DNA of 64,000 nucleotides, taken from contig NC_080426.1 of the NCBI RefSeq assembly GCF_029873635.1, forward strand, positions 58,560,673-58,624,672, written 5' to 3'. Position numbers and translations under genes: made by a program. Numbering within the stretch: the first letter of the stretch is position 1; every line of letters starts with the position of its first letter. The notes below the pieces were generated by a model. The model did no database searches and was not told where the DNA came from. It worked only from the letters and a program-made list of their open reading frames with translations. Source of the stretch: Malania oleifera. Lineage: Eukaryota; Streptophyta; Magnoliopsida; Santalales; Ximeniaceae. Below are positions 57,641 to 64,000 of this stretch, piece after piece.

Positions 57641-58518
57641 GCATGGCACCGTTGCTAGATATAGATAGAGTGCAACCACATATCTTAAATAGTATGTGGG
57701 TACCATCGACCGTGCTCGAAGATTATGCAGCTCCCCAGTTCACTGGGTGGAGGGGGCCGATTTGATGAGGTAGTAGCCAGTCCCGAGCTTAGGAGTGGAT
57801 GCAGTTTGGCCGGGCTGAGGTAGTGTATAATGTATTGACTTATCTGGAGGGCCGACCAGATTAAGTCCCGCCTACGAGCCACACAACCCTATCATGAGGG
57901 GTCAAATTATGACATATAGAGTTCCAGGGATAAAACACAGTTACGTATATGTATACAGCTTTATAGTATATGATGAGTATAGTATGATATTTTCAGTATG
58001 AAAAGTAGAAAACATAGATGATACAGTTATACTTTGAATTGTGAAAAGTAAGATATGCTTTACAGATTTATTATTGTATTACAGTTCAGTTGTTATTTAA
58101 AAAGTATTCTTAACTTAGTTGTTACACACTAGTAATAGCATATTTCCACTTATTGAGCGTCGACTCACCCTATGACATTAACATTTTTCAGGTGAGCCAA
58201 CTGGGTGAGCAGATCAAGCTCGCGGATAGAGAGTATATTGATTACCTTAGTTTAGAGGGTAAGTTTGTATAGGCTTTTGTATTTTGGGAGAGGTATTTTG
58301 GAGAGAGATGTATTATATAGCTATGGTATAGAAATACGGATTTCTAGTATTGTATGATGTGTATGGATGTATGGATTACGTTTTCACTGCATAGGTATAA
58401 TTATATATTTAGATTCACCCCAGTGCCTTCTGAGGCTCGAGTTCCATAACAGGGGGTATCAGAACAGTTAATAATAGCTAAAAAAAAATGATAAGAATTT
58501 TGAGGATGTTACATATAG

Positions 58519-59102
58519 TTATCGTGCTTACCTTGTGTGTGTGCATGTATGTGTATATTTCCCCTTTTTAAAAGCAATTTTCCAAAAAATTTGATTGAAA
58601 CATGACAAACATTTGAAAAACAATATTGCAAACAAGCCAGTTGACCACCCGCAGAGGCTGATCGACTGCACCTTTGTAACTCCTCTTTTATTCACACGTT
58701 TTAGAAAATTACCAACCCTTAATCCATTTGAATTTTTTTTTTTTTTTTTTGTAGAATTCATACAAAGATAGTCCTACTATTTGAGAAGCTCACGGTGGGT
58801 CGGTCAACCATACGGTCAAAGGTTAGGGGGGTGGTCGATCGGGAGCTCTGGTTCAGTCAATGCTCGGTCAACCGAGCATAGTTAATTTCTCCAATTTGAC
58901 TTTATTTTGACCAAAAATTTCTCCTTAAGTTCAGATTTGATATGTTACATATATTTTCACATTAACATGATTCTTAAGGATCCTTGGTGAAGTAATATTA
59001 TACAATTGAAGCACGTACCAAGATTTGACAAATTAAAAGTAGATTACTTCCTAGTCGTGCAGTTACTACAATCCCTAAACTTAGAGACTAACGAAGGATC
59101 AA
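58519..59102. other. copia-related DNA with further GGTCAACC motifs
   Basis: No coding region recognised. 58790-58880 contains GGTCGGTCAACC, GGTCGATCGG and CGGTCAACCGAG, the same motif family as the copia LTR arrays. It may be an LTR fragment. Confidence 0.4.
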
Positions 59103-60053
59103 TTAGAGGATGATTTGACTTTGAATGCACTTTTCCTTAAGTCCTACAAGATTCTCTATCATGACTAACCAATCCATTTCTCTTGCCAAGCCTCTGGCAC
59201 TTCTGAGTACACAAGTAAACCAAACATGCCTTTTTCTCATATAGGATAAGCAAACATTATACATGCGTGAAGGATTATGCTTATTTATTTTAGCTTTACT
59301 CATTGAGGCATTACTGTGGGTTTGATAAACAGAACATATACCCTTTTTAAAATATTTATTTCTTTTGAACCTCAAGGGTTTAGTATGATTATTCTTTCCA
59401 CATTTTACTTTGGGTGAAGCTCTAGAATAATCACTTACTTCTATCCTTAAGCAAATAATTTTCAATATCTTTTTAATTTTTCTCTTATCAAAAATAGCAT
59501 GATAATCTTTTAATCCTCTCAATTGTATGGCTATCCTTTTGTTTTGATTTTTCAGAAAAGCTTTATGATATGACATTCTAACTAGAGACTTATGAATTTT
59601 AAATGACTCCTTTTCTAGTTGTCCATACAATGATATGCTTTTATCATAAAACTCACTGCATGATTCAATATAAGATTTATCTCTATAATTATCATATGAA
59701 TCTATGCATACAATATCATTATCAGAGACAATTGGTGATTCATCATAAGATATATCACATTTATTACATGAACCACTGCATGCTATGTCAATAGTAATAT
59801 CACAAGGAATATCAAACGAATTAGCACAATAATTTTCACATGAAGCATTGCATGCAACAACAACAACATTTTCACAAGGAACCACAAATGATTCTTCACA
59901 TGATATTTTGCAGTCATCAACATAAGAATCATCAATTGCATAACAAACTGAAATAGAAGGTGAATCATGTACCTCCTTGTTGATTACTAGCTTATGATTT
60001 GCCACTACCAGATCATCTGATCTTGGAGCTTCTAGAGTGGCAATCTCCTTGTC
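59103..60053 (-). pseudogene. Cys/Asp-rich frame downstream of copia gag, function unknown
   Basis: Continues after a single TAG (60054-60056) that ends the gag frame and stays open for over 310 codons. The first 120 codons are built of degenerate units with C-D-x-x-C/Y-D-E-S and x-P-C-x pieces, rich in Cys, Asp and Ser. A charged, coiled-coil-like part and a Lys-rich part with K-C-G-K-N-N-H-T-K follow. It is probably the rest of gag, but the Cys-rich block is not one I recognise from copia gag. Long openness in AT-rich DNA supports past selection. Confidence 0.5.
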
Positions 60054-60425
60054 CTAAGTCTCTCCATATTTCTTTTCCAGCTCAACCCAGATTTCCTGTG
60101 CACTACTACATGTCATAATCTCATGAAGAATATCAGTATCTAAAGCACAATATAGCATGTCCATGGCATATGAATTTGCATGCATTGAATTAATGTCATT
60201 TTCTACAGGCATACAAATTCCATTTACAATCACCTGCCAGGCCCTCCAGTTCATTGATTTTATAAAAATGCTCATTCTAATTTTCCACGTGGTGTAATCG
60301 ACACCACAAAACGTAGGAGGACTGAAAGATGACTGACCCTCACCAAATGGGAATACACCAATTTGAGCCATTGCGATCTTTTTGCAAAACTGTTTAAGTC
60401 TTGTGCAATGCGGCTCTGACACCAA
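60054..60425 (-). pseudogene. copia gag N-terminal domain
   Basis: A 123-codon piece with F-S-P-P-T-F-C-G-V-D-Y-T-T-W-K-I-R-M, matching the copia gag opening (P-P-x-F-x-G-x-N-Y-x-x-W). W-x-V-I-V-N-G and A-Q-E-I-W-V-E-L-E-K-K-Y-G follow. The first codons overlap the PBS, so the true start is probably the inner Met before A-Q-I-G. Confidence 0.8.
60412..60424 (-). other. copia primer-binding site
   Basis: On the minus strand TGGTGTCAGAGCC, two bases after the LTR end. Near-perfect initiator-Met tRNA type. Confidence 0.8.
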
Positions 60426-60426
60426 T

Positions 60427-62662
60427 TGTTAGAATTGGTGTATTCCCAAGAGGGGGGTGAATTGGAAATTTAAAATTTATCTCTTAGGTTAAATGAAATA
60501 TCCGTATAATATAACCTAGGGTCTTTTTATGCAATTTCAAATGCGCCAATAATATAATAAGCGGAAATTTAAATCATGCGCATCATTCACACCATAACAT
60601 ACTAGTGCGATAAATGTAAAGTGCAGAAATATAAACAAGGCACACGATATGTTATCGGGGTTTGGCCAACTATGCCTACGTCCCCGCCTCTAGCTCACAA
60701 GCCCGATGATTCCACTAAAGGCTCACTTAATGGGTGGAGCAGCACCGATTAAAACCAGGTCAATTATCATAGGGCCGACCTCAACCTTTACAACCAGGTT
60801 AATTAGCAGAGCTGACCTCAACCTACACCTTAACAGGATGGTGCACTTAGCTTTCCTAACTGGGTCTAAGCCAATCCGAGACTATTTACCAACGCTAGTC
60901 TCTCTTTCCAGGCCCGTGCCTGAAAATACAACAGTATGTTCACAATCAATGAAATTGGTACAGTGATTATGCTTTCAAGTAAAGTAGATATGTACCCAGT
61001 TACACGCAATCACATACACCATCAATATGATATAATAAGTAAGTTCAATGTGGTCTAATATATCAACTCTTAAATATATTTGCTATCGATGTAATCGGTG
61101 CGTGAGAGTGCAAGCATAATGCTCTTTGTATCATAAGATGTTCAATCAACACGCTCAAACAAAGATGTCAATCAAGTCTCAAATATTTCAATCAGTAGGA
61201 TATCTCAATCTAGTAAATATCAGATAATGTATATGCTTGGTTTGCAAAAGATGTTTAATCTTTGCTTTCTAGCAAATAATATATGAATCAATGAATATTG
61301 CAACAAAGATTTTTATCACATAAACAAATATCTTTTCAAAGGTATGTCAAGATAAATCACACAATATATTTGAAAATGTTTTGAAAAGATTTTGCAATCC
61401 AAAAGCAAATACAAACTTCACAAGATATTGCAATTAATATGCAATACTCAGAAGTTTAATGAAGTCTTCTTAGGAGAGACTTATTAACAAAGTCTCCTAA
61501 GAATACTTAGGTTTGGTTCTCTAGAAAAATTAAATCAAACAATCACAAACCAAGTGAGAGCAACCTTTTAGAGCAAACAATCACTCAAAACAAACTTACG
61601 AAGTGTTTTGGCAATAGTAGAAGGTAAGTATGAGTGAAAGGAGCTTAGAAATCAATAGTAGGAATTTTGAGATTTGAGAGAGAATTTTTAATCAAGATGG
61701 CTAATCAAGTTACTAATCATTCCAAATGAAGGGGTATTTATAGACATCCCCTAAATTATAATCATTAGAGACATGGTTGGAATTGTTAGAAAAGATTTAA
61801 TGATATTTAATTATTTGAACCCTGTTTAGCCGAGTTAATCACGGTAAAAAAATAAGTCCAACCCAAGAGCACCGGTCGACCAGGACAAGTTTGGTTGACC
61901 CAAGTTCTTGGGGTTTGGTTGACCAGACTAAAAATGAACTAGGCTCCTCGGTCGATCGGACACGTAAGTCCGAAGGAGATTTTCAATATTTGCGAGGTTC
62001 GGTCGATCAGGCTAATTTTGAACTAAGCATGTCAGTTGACCAGACCGTTGAGTTCCCACACGTGGGAACTCGGTCGACTAGGTTGTTGGTATGCAAAAGA
62101 GTCTCGGTCGACTAGGAGGTCAAAATGTTGACTTCCTAGAAGGTTCGGTCGACTGGGGCTAAATGAACTACAGGAGTTTGGTCAACCAGGCTGTGGTCAA
62201 CTAGTTGACCCAGTCCAGGTTTGGTCGACCAGGGGCAAAATGAACGTGAGGTTCTGGTCGACCGTGTGTGCATATTTTGTGCATTTCGGTCCTGTTTCAT
62301 CCGACAAACACCCTATTCAAAAGTATAACATATACAAGTGAGTGTGTAAGGGTCCTTGGGTCCTTTCTAAGTCTTGTTTCAGTTATATTTCGGTTTGAAC
62401 TTATGTATTAGATCATGCAAGTGATGTGTGTGTGATTATTTCAAACCAAAGACCCTAATTACTATTACAAACCCTTTGCATAAATGAAATATATTACGAT
62501 ACATAAAAATTAGGTCTTCAATAAAAATTTGGTCTTCAATCTTCACTCTCTCTATATGCATTATGATCTGTCAATTTAAGTTCATGTACATAACCTCAAA
62601 CACCCATTAGATATATGAGTATTTGTCATTATCAAAACCAGGCGTGACCTATAAGGTCAATA
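60427..62662 (-). repeat. copia 5' LTR (2.2 kb, minus strand)
   Basis: On the minus strand it starts TATTGACCTTATAGG (TG altered to TA) and ends CACCAATTCTAACA. GGGGACGTAGGC and GATAACATATCGTGTG (reverse of about 60642-60690) match the copia solo LTR at 54050-54110. TATAAATA (minus) is at 61742-61735. Confidence 0.78.
61870..62270 (-). repeat. array of GGTCGACC palindromes in the copia LTR
   Basis: Exact GTCGAC cores at 61875, 62073, 62107, 62148, 62224 and 62257. About eight variants (GGTTGACC, GGTTGACCAG, GGTCGATCGG, GGTCGATCAG, AGTTGACCAG, GGTCAACCAG) lie between. Spacers of about 30 bp often contain (A/C)TGAAC. The array ends about 130 bp upstream (minus-strand sense) of the TATA box. 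Confidence 0.75.
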
Positions 62663-63457
62663 GAAGAGTTACGCAGATGTTCACCGTCGAGAGTTGGAAT
62701 TCAAGGTAGGGGGTAAGATATTCTTGAGGATCGCTTCGATGAAGGGAGTGATGAGGTTTGGGAAGAAGGGCAAGCTGAGCCCGCTGTTTATCGGACCATT
62801 TGAGTTACTAGAGCGAGTGGGTTTGGTAGCCTATAGAATTTCACTACCTCCGGCACTCTCTAGGATCCACGATGTGTTCCACTTATCTATGTTGAGAAGA
62901 TATGTGTCGGATCCATCACATATGATTAGTTAAGAACCTTTGGATATTGGGGATGCTTTGGCATATGAAGAAATACCCGTTCAGATTCTAGACTAGAAAG
63001 TTCAAAAGCTGCATACCAAGGAGATACCATTAGTGAAAGTGTTATGGGGGAATCATGTGGTTGAGAAGGCTTCTTGGGAATTAGAGACGGAGATACGCTG
63101 GAAATGTCCACAACTGTTCTGATGATTAAAGATCGTCAGAACTACACAAATGCACAGGTAAATAGTAGTTTTGTTTGCAGGATCGGTCTAGGTAGGTAGG
63201 TGATGTTTTTGTTATTTAGAGTGATGATGTGGTTAGTCTCTAGGAGAGTTTGTGGTATTGTGAGCTCCCGATAAAGTGTATATGTAACCACGGTATTCTT
63301 CTACCATAAGTGAGAGTATGATATATATTGGGACGAGGCTACTATGTGGGTGGCCGCCGGCTCTTCCTAGAGTCAAGTGTGTGTTTGGTTTTATTGTTGA
63401 GTTAACGAGTGAGAGATTGCAAATTTCGAGGACGAAATTTTTGTAAGGAGGGGAGGT
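62663..63457 (+). pseudogene. Tekay-like integrase C-terminus, chromodomain and PPT
   Basis: S-Y-A-D-V-H-R-R-E-L-E-F opens the piece, followed by F-x-V-G-x-K-I-F-L, G-K-L-S-P-L-F-I-G-P-F and H-D-V-F-H-L-S-M-L-R-R-Y, the integrase C-terminal GPF/Y region. After TAA 62931-62933 and TAG 62994-62996 comes a chromodomain-like K-E-I-P-L-V-K-V-L-W, ending at TGA 63120-63122. The A-A-T-T-T-C-G-A-G-G-A-C-G box and PPT (63444-63456) precede the LTR. Confidence 0.8.
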
Positions 63458-63759
63458 TGTAAGAACCCAATCCAAGAAATGTGGATTAAACAAATAAGAA
63501 AAAGGGAAGGAATCTAAAAAGGTGAAAACAGCAGGGCTCGTCGACGAGGTTCCTTCTCTCGTTGACGATGTTCCTTATATAGCTCGACGAAAAAATTCAG
63601 AGGTTTGTCGACGAGTAAATACCGAGAGATTTTTGGAATTCTAAAATCTCAGGCTTGTCGACGAGGCCACACCGTCGTCGACAAACACCCTTCTTCTGCT
63701 CGTCGACGAGCGCTCCACTTCGTCGATGAGTTTGGCTAGGTCAACTAAGTTATAAATAT
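63458..63759 (+). repeat. Tekay-like 3' LTR start with GTCGAC array and TATA box
   Basis: Starts TGTAAGAACCC. Exact GTCGAC cores lie at 63540, 63607, 63657, 63677 and 63702, and variants at 63570 and 63722. TATAAATAT (63751-63759) follows. The LTR is cut right there by the next element. Confidence 0.75.
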
Positions 63760-64000
63760 TGTTGACTCTATGAGTCCAATCTGGTTTTGATAATGGAAAA
63801 TCACTTGGTATTTGATCTATGCATTGAGTTTGTGAACATGAACTATATTAAGCATGCACGGAAGAATAACGAGTCATGGAAGCCTTAAAGTAAAGCATAC
63901 ATATCTTGGCAAAATCCATGGAACTCAAAGAGTACGAGAATCAAGATGCAAGCGGCAAAGTTTAAGAACATCTTGGGATTGGGTACTTAGATCTCATGTA
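63760..64000 (+). mobile_element. start of a copia-type LTR, runs off the window
   Basis: TGTTGACTCTATGAGTCC followed by TGGTTTTGATAATGG, the same opening as the copia LTR at 62662 (TATTGACC...CCTGGTTTTGATAATG). Only 241 bp are visible. Confidence 0.6.

Larger units (their letters stand above)
56215..58513 (+). mobile_element. Tekay-type Ty3 solo LTR (2.3 kb) with perfect TSD
   Basis: Starts TGTAACAACCC and ends GAGGATGTTACA. TATAG lies directly on both sides (56210-56214 and 58514-58518). The TATA box (TATAAATAG, 56471-56479) follows a GTCGAC array. The start resembles the Tekay-like LTR beginning at 63458 (TGTAAGAACCC). No internal region remains. Confidence 0.82.
58519..62662 (-). mobile_element. 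5' part of a Ty1/copia element (5' LTR, PBS, gag)
   Basis: On the minus strand: LTR (62662-60427), PBS (60424-60412), gag start (60425-60054) and a downstream frame (60053-59103). Protease, integrase and reverse transcriptase are absent. Large LTRs and the gag type suggest the SIRE/Maximus group, which is inference. It is inserted within the integrase of a Tekay-like element that resumes at 62663. Confidence 0.7.

Noticed and set aside
61870-62270. CRISPR-like array of regularly spaced palindromes
   Set aside because: Plant nuclear DNA, repeats too short and variable, spacers not unique; it lies in a retrotransposon LTR.
1-64000. A biosynthetic, defence or immune gene cluster
   Set aside because: Apart from UVSSA and the SINA-type ligase, all recognisable coding sequence belongs to transposons.

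Overview
This is a nuclear genomic segment of a flowering plant, most likely a eudicot. The evidence is AT-rich intergenic DNA, spliced genes with GT-AG introns, two recognisable plant gene families (a UVSSA homologue and a SINA/SINAT RING E3 ligase), and a dense plant repeat complement: L1 and RTE LINEs, an Au-type SINE, TRIM and Cassandra elements, Athila, CRM-like and Tekay-like Ty3/gypsy elements, and large Ty1/copia LTRs. The species cannot be named from the sequence.

Layout. 1-2.8 kb: intronic DNA of the UVSSA gene with a decayed L1 relic. 2.8-5.0 kb: the large 3' exon and 3' UTR of the UVSSA homologue; its first exon(s) lie upstream of the window. 6.07-15.03 kb: one minus-strand L1 LINE that looks full length, with a 9-bp target-site duplication, broken up by two RTE LINEs, an Au-type SINE and two MITE-like inserts. 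15-23.6 kb: AT-rich intergenic DNA with microsatellites, a complete 600-bp TRIM and a 147-bp foldback. 23.65-30.55 kb: a complete three-exon SINA-type ubiquitin ligase gene encoding 322 residues. 31.4-38.6 kb: a complete but decayed CRM-like chromovirus whose integrase reading frame runs into the 3' LTR. 38.9-55.3 kb: a minus-strand Tekay-like Ty3 element whose integrase and part of one LTR are lost around an inserted, internally deleted Athila element (40.4-47.3 kb). Its other LTR holds a copia solo LTR (51.5-54.4 kb), which itself holds a complete Cassandra TRIM with 5S rRNA-like LTRs. 56.2-58.5 kb: a Ty3 solo LTR with a perfect 5-bp TSD. 58.5-62.7 kb: the 5' part of a minus-strand copia element (gag plus 5' LTR) inserted into a Tekay-like integrase. 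62.7-63.76 kb: the end of that integrase, its chromodomain, PPT and LTR start. 63.76-64 kb: the start of another copia-type LTR.

How the parts work together. Only two host genes are supported. UVSSA acts in transcription-coupled nucleotide excision repair and SINA proteins in ubiquitin-dependent protein turnover; their proximity suggests no shared pathway. Everything else is transposon stratigraphy. The most interesting pattern not explained by ordinary annotation lies in the last 14 kb. Several unrelated LTR families carry dense arrays of palindromes built on the same GTCGAC core, each array placed just upstream of the LTR TATA box. The flanks differ between families (GGTCGACC in copia, TCGTCGACGA and ACCGTCGACGGT in Ty3), which suggests convergent promoter architecture.
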